DNA of 64,000 bases from Phymatolithon calcareum (taxonomy: Eukaryota > Rhodophyta > Florideophyceae > Hapalidiales), in contig OZ345356.1 of the NCBI GenBank assembly GCA_977006965.1, positions 1,240,001 to 1,304,000 on the forward strand. Direction: 5' to 3'. The notes beneath the pieces are model-generated. The model ran no database searches. It saw only the letters and a list, made by a program, of their open reading frames with translations, and was not told where the DNA came from. Below, in pieces: positions 1 through 10,091 of this stretch. Every line of letters begins with the position of its first letter. Within the stretch, counting starts at the first letter, position 1. A program made the translations under genes and the position numbers.

Positions 1-1396
1 ATACAGGCGCTCGCTACCGCACGTACACGTCGTACTAACTAACACAAAGGCAGCTTATGGTGTCCAAATCAATGGCATGACCTACAAATGCTTACAGTAG
101 CGTTTGCACAGTCCGAAACTCCAAGGAGCTACAATACCACCACTATTCTTCGCGCAGCTCTAAAAGGAAAATTACAGTGCCCAAAGTTACTCGCGCACAG
201 GAAACAAGAGGTTTTGGCAAACCGCTTCCCGCCATTTTATTACACCAGTCTAGGCCACCTTCCAGTGCACTCTCGACTCTAGTACTTGTTATAACATACT
301 CTTTGATGCCAAAAAAGTGCGGTTTTTGGGACGGCGTTTTTGTTCTCAATTATATTCAAGGAGTATTAGCTTTAGAAAATGTACTACAGCACGACCCCAA
401 AGTGATTCCTACGCTCACCGTCTCCACAGATAGCTTAGGTGGTCCCACAAATAAGAAAATGTCTTCTTCCGAAAAGAAATCGACCAGGAACACGCATTTC
501 AACTAAAAAAGGCTTCCTTTACTCGCAAATTCTGTGTTAATCAAAATTAATGGTAGCTTGTCATTCCGTTCGCATTTTGCGGGCTTGCAATCACCCTTAA
601 TTTCCATTAAATTTAGAACGGAACGGGATTGGTGGACCTGTTCTAATTGCTTATTGGGAGGTTTTGCAACAAGAAGGGTTCAACTAGAGGGATTCATCTG
701 TGTCAGAAAATGATGATCTGTCGGAAATATTCTGTCTGTCTCTCCGGGAAGAGAACAGCAGCAGCAAGGTTTTTATTGATAGGTCTGTTGAGATTACAGA
801 TGATTCTCCGGAGGTGTAACCCGAAGTTACACGTGGAAAGAGAATTAGATCTCGGCACTCACGGATCCAGCAGTGTCAGCAGCATTTATGATTAGTTCTT
901 TCGCAAACTGTACACCATTAGTGCAATACGGCACTGCACAGAAGTTTCAATTCGAACCTCATCAAAACGTTTTCGAGCCAGACAACGAATTTTACCACAT
1001 CTAAAGCTTTGATTAGTTAGGCCCACCTCATTGCGGATCACATGATGTGATCGGCAGTGAGGTACTGTAGGTGATCATCAGGACTGCTATCGTTGGCCGC
1101 GAAGACCAATTTTCGGTTCACGGGGCAACGGATCGTTCTCAATTCTGTGGAACAATTTTGGAGAACGTCACGCATGAACAGGGTCAGTTCTTCAGGTTTT
1201 TTCGCTCTGCTGGGAATGATTATGATTGCTTTAGTTATGAAAGGGGTCTCCAGGTAGCCAGCCAGAGAGACTACAGTCAACCCTCGATAACTGGATCCGC
1301 TTTAATCGTATATCCACGGTTTTTAGAATACTGCGTGCGTCCACGAATACCGTTCAGCCCAAAAATTATCTAAAGTTTAAGATTTTCAGAATACTC
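1..1396. other. Unrecognised region, no supported gene
   Basis: No ORF here is convincing. A minus-strand stretch at 143-349 contains KPHFFGIKEYV, which faintly resembles the KPxxxGIK segment of piggyBac DDE domains, but nothing around it supports that reading. Near 1273 the sequence CAGTCAACCCTCGATAA resembles a Tigger/pogo terminus, without a visible partner end. Confidence 0.4.
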
Positions 1397-1482
1397 AGGC
1401 TCGGTCTATACCGCTTGTGCCCATGCCCGTGCCCGAATTTTAGGGCATATTATTGGTTGAACGGTACTGTAATTTTTCATTC

Positions 1483-1575
1483 GGAAGCAAAACGGGCAGA
1501 ACGGGCAGAACAGGACAGTTAACTTCTTTCCCTCGGGAAAGAAGTTAACTGTCCTGTTCTGCCCGTTTTGCTTCC
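1483..1575. repeat. Long near-perfect hairpin
   Basis: The left arm (1483-1532) and right arm (1535-1575) are reverse complements around a 2-nt TC spacer. The only difference is a 9-nt tandem duplication (GGGCAGAAC) in the left arm. The other two long hairpins in the window (7681, 36991) also have almost no loop. Confidence 0.85.
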
Positions 1576-1610
1576 CATTTGGCGCAAATTTTTGATTTGG
1601 CGCGAAGACA

Positions 1611-1928
1611 ATGCTTGTTTACCCCTCCATGACCCCTTCGCACTGTTTTTGCTGTTCGCTGTTGTCATTGGTGTCGACGATGGATGCGCAATATACTGTA
1701 GCTATTGTGGGCAGCATCGTCACTGTCTTGCTCTCGCTTGTTGACATATCGTTTGGCGACAATCTTGAGAGGCGATTTCGCTCAGTATCGCGTAGGCGTG
1801 ATCGGCAGTGTTTCGAACGCGTTACCGGTCTTTTGAGTGACTACGAGTTCAAAAGAGCTTTTAGACTACTACAGGGGCGGCCGGGGACTATAGTCGCATT
1901 GCGAGCCCCTGTACGGTCATGGACTTGA
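1611..1928 (+). CDS. Hypothetical small membrane-type ORF inside the TIR element
   Basis: This 105-residue ORF starts with ATG. A hydrophobic stretch (VAIVGSIVTVLLSLV, about residues 31-45) could span a membrane and is followed by an Arg-rich segment. It ends on TGA and overlaps by 10 nt a second ORF in another frame (1919-2101) with another hydrophobic stretch (WVVFIAFCATVSAII). One frameshift would join them into a two-pass protein. I do not recognise a family. The ORFs may be chance, since they lie inside a putative transposon. Confidence 0.25.
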   Translation: MLVYPSMTPSHCFCCSLLSLVSTMDAQYTVAIVGSIVTVLLSLVDISFGDNLERRFRSVSRRRDRQCFERVTGLLSDYEFKRAFRLLQGRPGTIVALRAPVRSWT

Positions 1929-2216
1929 CCAGTACTCGGGCTCCTCCGATTTGCCCGTTGTGCTGGGCTACCTGGGTGGTATTTATCGCATTCTGTGCAA
2001 CGGTCAGCGCGATCATTAGTTTCCACAAATTGGAGAATAGTGCAGTACGAGCACGACGGTGGGTGAGCCCAGCCATGCATGGATGCAGTCATCTAAAATA
2101 GAATTTCTGGCACAGGGCATACACAATCCGGTATAGACTAGGTGGGAATTGCCCAGTTCTACTGTAATTACATCGGGCAGGCACGGGCACGGGCATGTGC
2201 GGTATAGACCGAGCCT

Positions 2217-4329
2217 CATTTAGTAGAATATCCTTTCTGCCGATCCACGGCGCCTACATTAAAAATATATAAAATATTGATTACATGCCACGGAGCACAT
2301 TCTACACAGGGCTGTGCCTTCGAAGCCCTCCATGCCCATGGCGGCCAGACCTCGGTAAGAGTGCTCGAGTGTAGGCGCATCTTATTACCAATTGCGTCTA
2401 CCAGGACTGTTGACAATGCGCCAGCATTCAGCCATCCATAATGGTAGCAATCCTGATCCCGGCAATGCCGTGGAACGCGATTTTAGCTACTACATAATTC
2501 ATCAGCGACACAGCTCTTAAACGCTGCACTTGCGCCTGTGCAGCCCTCTGAATTCATGGCAAGCACAATCTAGTTAGTGCGGCCCCATCCACAACTGCAA
2601 ATGTGAGAATTTCTACAATTGCACCACCGACCTTTTCTTTGTAATGCGGTTTTTCAGCGTCAGAAAGTATGTCCGCAATTAGTATACAAATTGCAGTTAT
2701 GCCTGCTACATTGGGCCTGTGAAAGTTCCTCTGTATCTCTGCTCTTCGCGGAGCATCCATCTACTTTCTTAACTTTCCGGTCGGTCCGTCTCCATCTTCG
2801 AAAAGAGCTCCAGGCGTTTCTGGGTCTATCGTTGCATCATCCAGTGTGTTTAGCTCCTCCACATCCTCTGCGTGAAGTCTTTCGCTGACATCGGCGGGCT
2901 TATTCCCAACTCTGACCGCGGTTCCAAAAGCGTGATACCACCTGACGGCTCGTCAGATGCTCCACACACGCTTCAAGCACTTTATCTACCACAGTTGGTT
3001 CATGCTGTACGCATGCGCAACAGTTAGGCAGATATACACTAATAATCGATGTCACCATGATCCTCCAGTGATGTTGCAGTTCCGGGCCGAACAGCTCCCA
3101 CAAGCCTAATGCCGTCAACAATTGCAACTATTGAAATTTATACTATCGCATTACTATCCGCTTCTCTAGTCCCTGGATTCTCAGATTCGCGCGGTGTGGC
3201 CGCATCGATTGCCGCAACTACACGTCGGCTGCCTCTGCCACATGGGCTGTTGCGCTACACGTGCAGTCTTTGCGATATGATTTGAATTCACTCCTGGAAT
3301 ATCCTCGATATCTGGATTTCTGACTCCGACAGAAGCCATCCAGTTATCGACTGTTGACTGTATTGTGTTGCAAGACTCGTCTGTCCTTACAATTGCTGTT
3401 TTTCTCATACCAAGTGCGGAGTGACGCTGTGCCTGCGACCAATAAAATAGCTCGTTTAAGAGTCACTCAAAATTTAGGACTTTCTCCAAAAAAGTCATCT
3501 CAAAATTTGACTCTGCGTGCATTTTCTGGGCTCAGAAAGAAACTTTCCGCAAATTGGAGCAACCGTGCCCCGGAAATACAACGCTTACATTTTTCAATGC
3601 TCACTTCCAATTGAAGCTCATAGTAAAATGCCATATCTATTATTCGAAGAAAGCCGTCAACCGGCAATACTTCTTCTCGTGGATTTCTTATTCTGGGGCA
3701 AAGTTTCGTCTGGAATATGTTTTGTTGAGAGTGGTTGATCTTTAACTTTGTAAAGTTATATCATTTTATTCGAAATCATCTCCGCATTGCGGAAGGGAAG
3801 TGAATTGGAAAGCAGAAATCTCGAAAAACCTGGAAAGCTGACGTTCTTGAGAATTGTCAGGGATATCACTGATCTTCGCCCGAAGTCCATGTCGAACTGA
3901 ACTGTCGTACTTATCGGAAACTATCATCGCCAGCCTTGTGATTTGCTGCACAGTGACAAGTTCCATTTGAGCATCCCCGCAGTTGTTGAATTTGTACTTG
4001 ACTCGTTTGTTCCCATGATCGTACATTACTTTGGTGTTACTCATGCTTGGTGCCGTTTACTCAAGCACTCTGATGAGCACCAATTTTAAATTTTCATGGG
4101 GCATATGTTGAAAGATTGCCTCTTCTATTCCAAACAATCCCTCATTTGTGTTGTTTAGCATGTACTGGACTGCATTCCGACGAACTTCTGCTCCGTATAT
4201 ATTCTTACCCGCGTAGATAGTTTGAGAGCATGACGGTGGAGTAAGCCACCAGTCAAACTTGGTTGTGATAGTAATCGTTCGAACTTTTCTCCACAGCAAC
4301 GCGTGAATTGAAGCATGTCGAGCATTGAG
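2217..4329. other. Unrecognised region
   Basis: Short ORFs occur on the minus strand (3127-2900, 3408-3181, 4044-3766, 4299-4057). The one at 2900-3127 contains SIISVYLPN, which resembles the VYxP strand of APE-type endonucleases, but no catalytic motifs follow. The rest could be exons of a minus-strand gene or decayed transposon. No product can be supported. Confidence 0.4.
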
Positions 4330-4480
4330 TAATATTTTTTAAAAAGTTTATTTAAAAGCCCCACAGACTTCTGAAGATATGGGCAAGGCTTCCTCAGTTG
4401 CTACCTACCTTTGTGTAGCTTACTAAAACGCCCCACCAGAGGGGCGGGCGGAAAAACTTAGGATCTCAGATATCTCATCT
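4330..4480 (-). mobile_element. LINE group A 3' tail fragment
   Basis: On the minus strand this is a 5'-truncated group A 3' UTR. It carries the terminal GGGGCTTTTAAATAAAC before a short A run, the segment GAGCTACACAAAGGTAGG in slightly altered form, and upstream CCTAAGTTTTTCC followed by a stem CGCCC/GGGCG. The stem sequence differs from the 18478-22157 copy, where CGTC pairs with GACG. Confidence 0.7.
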
Positions 4481-5064
4481 AAATTGCAGAACTCCTGTAT
4501 TGTTCGCCGTAGACGACCCCCGGTAGCGAGGCGTCATTGTGTGTTCATTGCGCCACATTTTGCAGCTCGGTGATCAGTGCACCGTGCTCGTTTGACAGCT
4601 GACCCGATAGCCTGTCGTAACCGCGCATGGCACGTGGCGCGGTACTCGCGTAAGTCCCTATTGATTAAGAGCGTTGACATCGTCTCCATAGACGCTCTGC
4701 CGGCAGCGACGTACCGCTGGTATTTTAGGTATTCTCTGGAAACTTAGTTCTTGCTCGGTGTTGCACGTCTTCTCCACTTCCGCCGCCGTGCTCGCTCCTG
4801 GGCTGTTTGCTCCGCGCAACGTATCCTCTCATAGGTGTCACGAAGGCTTCTGCGTTGCTCCTGCCAGTGCGCCTGCTTCCTGTTAAAGCAGTCTTTTTTT
4901 CACGCACTGGTTGGTTGACGCCATACCTTGTAAATAATTCATTTTCAATATATTCACAGCTCGCTTTCGCGTAAGAATAGACTTTTTAATCAAGAAAGTC
5001 AAATGTATAAGTAATTTATTCATGGAGAGGGTCAAAAGTAATTATGAATTATTGGAATAAATTC

Positions 5065-5252
5065 TCATTCCATTACCGCACTTAAGTCCTGGATGCACCA
5101 CAGGTCTGCATTCATATGTAGAAAAAGCTGCATCTCAAGGTTCCCTGGAGACAGACTCTTCCTGTGCTTATTCAGAGTGTATCCAGCTTTGGAGAAGAAC
5201 CATTCAACGATGTTGGAAGTAGGCAATATGAAACGAAGGTCCAAATATCCGC
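5065..5252 (-). pseudogene. hAT transposase C-terminal dimerisation fragment
   Basis: The minus-strand ORF reads LPTSNIVEWFFSKAGYTLNK, then RKSLSPGNLE and LFLHMNADLW. This matches the order of the hAT dimerisation region (PTSxxxERxFSxAGxxxxxxRxxLxPxxxExxxFLxxN). The normal ER is replaced by EW. The rest of the transposase is absent, because block X1 begins where the upstream hAT sequence should continue. It could come from an element related to the CAGGGG-ended MITEs elsewhere in the window, but nothing here links them directly. Confidence 0.65.
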
Positions 5253-6990
5253 CGCGCAAAAATCAGAATCCCAGCTCCGCCGACCTGGAATGGGATGGCG
5301 CGATACATGCCGAGTGTGTAACCATCTTCGTCGGACACGATAACGCTATGTTTGGAGGCGGTCGGAGTTGTTGAGTAGGCATGCTCGTCTCCGTCGTCGT
5401 CGGCCAAGAAGACATCCGGAGGCCTGCCGTGTCGAGACTCAAAACGTTTCGCTGCTTCGTGGTTCTGGTACTGAGAGGGGCAGAATTTGCTCAACGTCGC
5501 AGTATACCATCCTTCATCCAATTTCACTAAGACTCGTTCGCCATGACTCAGGTCGAAGAAAAATTCATGCGGTACTTTTCCGACACTTCCGCTCGTCCAT
5601 ATTTCGATATCGGCTGGTTGTGCTGCATTTCGCTCCAAAAGAAAAGCTTCTGTCGCGGCACGCTTCTCTTCTGGATCATCCGTCGCCAAAAAAGGAGTCG
5701 CGAAAGTTAAAAACCTGTTACTGGAGAGGTCCTTTTGGATTCGTGGTTGGAACCCATTGCGTGGGAGTGCAAGGATCCCTTTCTACGCCAGATTGTAGGT
5801 GCTCGAGTCTCTCCACAACCCGACCTTGAGTCTAGAGTTCAATACATTTGATTGGGTTGTGCGAGCCACAGGAGTATCCGGTAGAATTCGAAGTGCTTTG
5901 TCCATGACAAGAGTGGTTTGCATCTCTCCAATAGCTCGCAGGGTACGCATTCCAGTCAGTGACCGGAGCTTGACGACTGTCGTAGCTTTCAGACAGCCGT
6001 CAGCCGCTCGAGACGCTTCCTTCCGAGCAACTTCTCCTTGCTTGATGTGAACGTCGAAGCCGAGTGCAGCGAAAGCTGATGCACCGTGTAGCACAGTTGG
6101 CTCGCATTAACTCTTTCGGAACGCTTCCATCGTTGATGATTCCGCGCCCCAAGATGTTCCACCGAGCGCTCGGATGAAGCGGGTATTGGACCGGAGATTC
6201 TGGCTCACTTCCCGGCAATGCACACCAGGCTGAAAGGTTCGCCTTAAGCTTGGTAAGACGGAGGAAGTTCCTGGAGCTTTCAGAAGAATATCAGGGAAAA
6301 GAAGATGACCTGGAAGAAGTATCAAAGGACATTGGGTATCTGGGGGAAGAGGAATACCTTAAAGAAGCTCTGAAACAAGCGGAAGAAGGTATGGTGTCAA
6401 AAAACAACGCCGACAAGCAACAGTCAGAGTCTGGTCGTTGGAAGAATAGGGTCGGACAGTTAAAATCCCGATCGACGTACCGAACGACCTACCAGGAGTG
6501 CTATATATAAGGGACAGAGCTGTGCGGTTGAGATGCCTGCGAGTTATTTTCAACAGAGTTCCTTTGTGGAGAAAGTCCATTCTGGCGAAATACTTTGGGG
6601 CTGGTGCTGTGGTGGAGCTTATCGTGTTGCAACGTATACTACAGACTATGAAGATGGATCAAGAAACGGAATATGAATGCAAAAGACTTACTCGGGCCCT
6701 GACAGGGAGAGAAATTCGGATTAAGGAGATATTAGAAGGAGAGTAGAGAGATGAGTATCGAAAACATCGAGAAGCTGCCCTGTTACTCAACTTGAGGCTT
6801 TGGGAGCTTTTAAAATAAAATCAATATATATCCCCCGGCAATGCAATTTGAAGCTCAGTCGTTAGTCGAAATGAACTCCGAGGAAGTTGTATGCCGCAAC
6901 TGCGTCTATTGCCTCGCCATTGATTTTGACTTTAACGACACTGAACCTGTGTTGCAGCTGTGGAAAATTTAAGTATTGCTGGAAGTTCAC
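5251..6990 (-). pseudogene. LINE group E remnant (RT end plus split RNase H), block X1
   Basis: Minus-strand remnant of the RNase H LINE, interrupted by a group B insertion at 6223-6833. It reads from YNFLGVHFD (end of RT, with the next Gln codon now TAA) through RALGGTSWGAESSTMEAFRK to the RNase H start. There the first catalytic Asp is Ser (IWTSGSV instead of IWTDGSV). The Tudor-like insert follows (GERVLVKLDEGWYTATLSKF, then DDDGDEHAY), then QVGGAGILIF. The copy ends near 5251, joined to the hAT fragment, so the last three RNase H motifs are missing. The copy in X2 continues further. Confidence 0.8.
6223..6833 (+). mobile_element. 5'-truncated LINE group B insertion
   Basis: The 611-bp insertion is flanked by the 12-bp direct repeat CCCGGCAATGCA (6211-6222 and 6834-6845). 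Block X2 has the uninterrupted site near 53180. It encodes the group B C-terminus (HQAERFALSLV through LTRALTGREIRIKEILEGE), with a frameshift near 6440-6500. The 3' end is TTTTAAAATAAAATCAATAT followed by ATATCC, without poly(A). Confidence 0.9.
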
Positions 6991-7200
6991 CTGTCCTGTC
7001 GCACGGGATTTTCCTCTTCCTCTCAGATTCAAGGAGCTCTTCTTTCTTCGGCACGAATGCTGATCGAACTGCTACAGCAGACTGGTTCGTAAGTTGTGGT
7101 TCATCGCTTCATCAAATGGTTCTCTGGTTTCCCTTAGTGAAATATCATTACTTGGAGCTTGGAGCTCTTTAGCGTTTCATCTCGCGGGCGGTTCCTCTAG
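6955..7200 (-). pseudogene. LINE group A-like C-terminal fragment, block X1
   Basis: A minus-strand remnant matching the region of group A ORF2 that reads METREPFGEAVKHI and RTRELPAILKF. Frame is lost here. The paralogous stretch at 53308-53540 keeps a better ORF. It abuts the group E remnant, giving a chimeric junction shared by both X blocks, so the fusion is older than the duplication. Confidence 0.55.
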
Positions 7201-7315
7201 GTAACTTGCTTCTTTCGCCTTCGTCTTTCTCAATATCTTGAAAGCTAATATTCCCCGTGGATGATTACCAGCTTAGATTCGACATAGGCGACAATGGCCG
7301 ACTTTCTTGTGCCAG

Positions 7316-7625
7316 TTTTTTTAGTAGTATTTATTAAGCGATCTCAGTAACACTCTTTAGACTGTAAGGGAGATGCGTTTCAGTTGCTACAACCTTGTAG
7401 CATAGTATAACATTCATATATGCTTCTTCCGCAATCTTGTATATCGTGGCCCTATCTGCAAAAACCCACATCGGACGGATGTGGGAAAAGCTTAGAGTCC
7501 TCTATGCGCTCAGCGGCGATTCGAGCTCGCAATTCTTATCCTTTGTTTTTCTATTCCATGTCCTCGTAAAAGGCACTGGTAAAGAAGAGTAGCTGGTCCA
7601 GTGCTTCTTCGGTCTTCTTGGTCTC
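7316..7625 (-). mobile_element. 5'-truncated LINE group C insertion
   Basis: A 310-bp minus-strand insertion flanked by TGCCAG (7310-7315 and 7626-7631). It has a short A run at its 3' end and corresponds to positions 34532-34847 of another group C copy. Block X2 shows the empty site at about 53661 (CTTGTGCCAGTGACGCG). It contains the 3'-UTR hairpin CCCACATC/GATGTGGG. Confidence 0.85.
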
Positions 7626-7639
7626 TGCCAGTGACGCGA

Positions 7640-8170
7640 AGAAGTGTACGACAAATGTTTATCGTTTGCACTCTCACTGAGGCCTACTACCTTGCTGACC
7701 CTGAGAGTCTCTCAGGGTCGGCAAGGTAGTAGGCCCTCGTTGCAGCCATTGTGGCTTCTTGAGATGCGATCCTTTACTCGCTTCGATGAGCGCTGCCTTA
7801 TAAGCTAACGGATTCTCCAACCTACTGGCTGGGGGTTGCATATCACACTCCACGAATACCGACATTATTCTGTCACTGTCGGGTTTAACGGCTTCCTCGA
7901 TACGCACGAGGGAGTCAGTGGCCCAATTTGGCGAGCTCTCGGGTCTCCCCTACTGTGATGTCAGGTCCATTACTGTCGGGTCTAACGGCTTCCTCGATAC
8001 GCACGAGCGAGTCTGTGATCCAACTTGGAGATATCTTAGTGCCTCCCATCCTTTGATTCTTTCGACTGTCGGGCCTGTCCGTTATTACGAGCTGACCCTT
8101 GCGGGTGGCCACCAGTCGTGGTCACTCTATAGTATTTCCCCTAAGTCTTGTGCTGTCATTGTCTTTCTTT
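7640..8170 (-). pseudogene. Possible LINE ORF1-like fragment, block X1
   Basis: Two minus-strand ORFs in different frames share an imperfect internal repeat (TDSLVRIEEAVRPDS and DSLVRIEEAVKPDS), so a short coding duplication is visible. The sequence is present in X2 (53593-54106) with substitutions. It is not recognisable as any known domain. Its position among LINE remnants suggests an ORF1 fragment, which is inference only. Confidence 0.3.
7681..7735. repeat. Hairpin made by local inverted duplication
   Basis: Arms 7681-7707 and 7709-7735 are reverse complements with a 1-nt loop and one mismatch. Block X2 has only the right arm (near 53703), so the left arm arose after the duplication by inverted copying of adjacent sequence. 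Confidence 0.9.
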
Positions 8171-8780
8171 GACTTCTTGTTTCCCCATTGACCGGGCTCA
8201 CATTGCAAGCCACTGTATTATTCGACAACAAGAGACATACACTGCAATTTCAGATTGCCAGTGAGATGACACATTATTTAACCTCCTTGACAGCGTTCTG
8301 AACAGTATCTGTCGCAGGTATTGGGTACATAGCGAATTTCCAATGTGAGTGAATTTATGTACCGTAGATGAGTTTCGCAGCGAGTGACGAACTCAGCCAG
8401 CCCACTTGATTCTCCAACTGCTATTCTTGCTCCAGGACCATTTGGTAGTTCTTAAGGTTGCTCTAGCTGCTCTGCCTCTCCCAGATGGAGAGGTTGTAAC
8501 CACGTTTTATACTGTTTCTAAAAAATATCGTAGGTAGCCATTTTACTACCAGCTATGCTTGGGATTTTGCTATGGTACCAAAGGATCGTCCCAATTTAAT
8601 TTATTGCAATTAATTGCAAATTTTATATTTATTGCACGGAAATATTGCTATTGCAACTGTAATTGGAGCAGAGTTTCGAAGTTCAAATGTACCTGGAGCA
8701 TAGTTTCCAAATTGCAACTCAAATTGGAGTGCTGGAGTTTACATTTATGTGGCTTACAGCATCGACAGGAAGTAAGGTTG
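8171..8780. other. AT-rich non-coding part of block X1
   Basis: No gene seen. The stretch around 8580-8720 is rich in TTGCAATT and ATTGCAA words. The same words recur near 57910-58080 and 59195-59272, so this may be a decayed short element. The region is duplicated at 54170-54800. Confidence 0.4.
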
Positions 8781-9964
8781 CACCTGCGCATTCATTCAGT
8801 CGTAATTAAATGGATTTATTGAGAAGGTACCATGTGTCCCAACTGGAGGAAAGTCGGCACCTTTCTAGGCATATTCAATTAGTATTGAAAATTCAGCTAC
8901 CGTAATCGGAATTACATAGAATCACATCAATGGCTCTAGCCACGTCAATCTCTTCTGCCGGGGTCCATGAACGCTTCTTCAGAATTCTGTTGAGTGTTCC
9001 AACTGCCCATGATCCTTGACTGCCCATTTCTTTAATTAACTTCGGTGAGTTTCTCGGAAAATGGCCTGCAAGCCACCTTGCACAAAGAATTCTTTATCTG
9101 CTTTCCTTCATCATCACTGCTTAGTGCGGTATAATATTCTTGGCGAACGTAATTTTCCTGATGCAGTGCTCTTCTTGCTGTTCCCATACTCGCCGATGGC
9201 CAGATCTATCTTGAATGTCCGTTGTCGTGTTTGATTCCCGTATACCGTCGAGAGTTTCGAGTTGTAGCTCTGCCCCTGTGTCATCTGTCTCCTCCACAAT
9301 GCTGATTAATCTTCGTCTTAGCTTCCGGAGCAGGTGCTGTCGGCGAAACTCCCATGGCTCTATTTGGCACAGTTGCATTAGTCTTCTCCAGTGCCGCGCT
9401 GCCGAATAGTATCGTTGCAATGTCCTTCTAAATTTTCACTGCTGCTTTCGATACACCGATAGTGTCGGGTGTTATATGCGCAGCGTACTCATATACTCGC
9501 CTGATAAAAGCATTGAAGAGCCTGATACTCTTCTCGGTGATATATCCTCTTCTTGTCATGCCTAGGTTGCTCATGAGCCGTACTTTGGCGCTTGCGCTTT
9601 TCAATCGCTCCAGAAGCTTGGCGTCACGAATAACGTTCGCCTCAATTGTCGTCCGGAGATAGTCTGCAGTGCGTCGTATTTCAGCTTCCTCGTCTACCAG
9701 TAGGATGGGTTTTCGGACCTTTCGACGTGAGAGTATGACTGAACATTTTCGGGTCGACCACGTCATCCGATAGACCCGTGCCCATTAGGAGCATTCCTGG
9801 AGCATTTTCTGTAGTTCTTCTTCATTTCTTGCCACTAGTATGACGTCATCGGCAAACATGTTCAGACGAAGGCTCGGGTCAGAATCATTGAGGCTAATGG
9901 CCGTGACTCTTTCTGCCAGAGTATCCATGAGGATGTTGAACAGTGTGGGGCTAATGGGGGAACC
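8780..9964 (-). pseudogene. LINE group D remnant (RT end), block X1
   Basis: The minus strand encodes the RT end (MTWSTRKCSVILSRRK, TADYLRTTIEAN, MSNLGMTRRGYITEKSIRLF), then a stop and a frameshift leading to IEPWEFRRQHLLRKLRRRL and a terminus at 9121. The 3' UTR runs to a CTCAATAAATCC signal near 8820. It contains GAAAGGTGCCGACTTTCC, a word found several more times in the window. The FADD motif lies at about 9850. Sequence upstream of 9965 is replaced by the 5' end of LINE B, so most of the RT is lost. X2 has the longer copy. Confidence 0.85.
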
Positions 9965-10091
9965 CCGAGGCGAATTTTGAGGATTTTTTCAGCGCGGGAA
10001 AAGTTGGTGAAGAACGTTGCGAAACTCGAAACTTTCTCCACTAGCGGTGAGGGTGCCGCACAGCGCGTCAAAGCGGAGTTCTTGGGAAGAC

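Larger units (their letters stand above)
1397..2216. mobile_element. Putative 820-bp TIR element
   Basis: The two ends are inverted copies of AGGCTCGGTCTATACCGC, followed on both sides by repeats of TGCCCGTGCCCG. I see no convincing target-site duplication, so the superfamily is open. A related motif, GGCCGGTCTATACCGGC, occurs once more near 30028. The interior holds a long hairpin (1483-1575) and two short overlapping ORFs with hydrophobic segments. Confidence 0.5.

Noticed and set aside
143-349. Possible piggyBac DDE fragment on the minus strand
   Set aside because: Only one short resemblance (KPHFFGIKEYV), with no catalytic Asp and no matching neighbouring blocks.
2900-3127. Possible APE endonuclease fragment
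   Set aside because: A single VYLP-like strand without the GDxN, SDxx or xxH motifs.
5368-5829. 153-residue plus-strand ORF
   Set aside because: It overlaps the group E RNase H frame on the minus strand, which has recognisable motifs. The plus strand has none.
10017-10091. Earlier start of LINE B ORF1
   Set aside because: The frame is open there, but the codon at 10017 is TTG. The first ATG is 10092.
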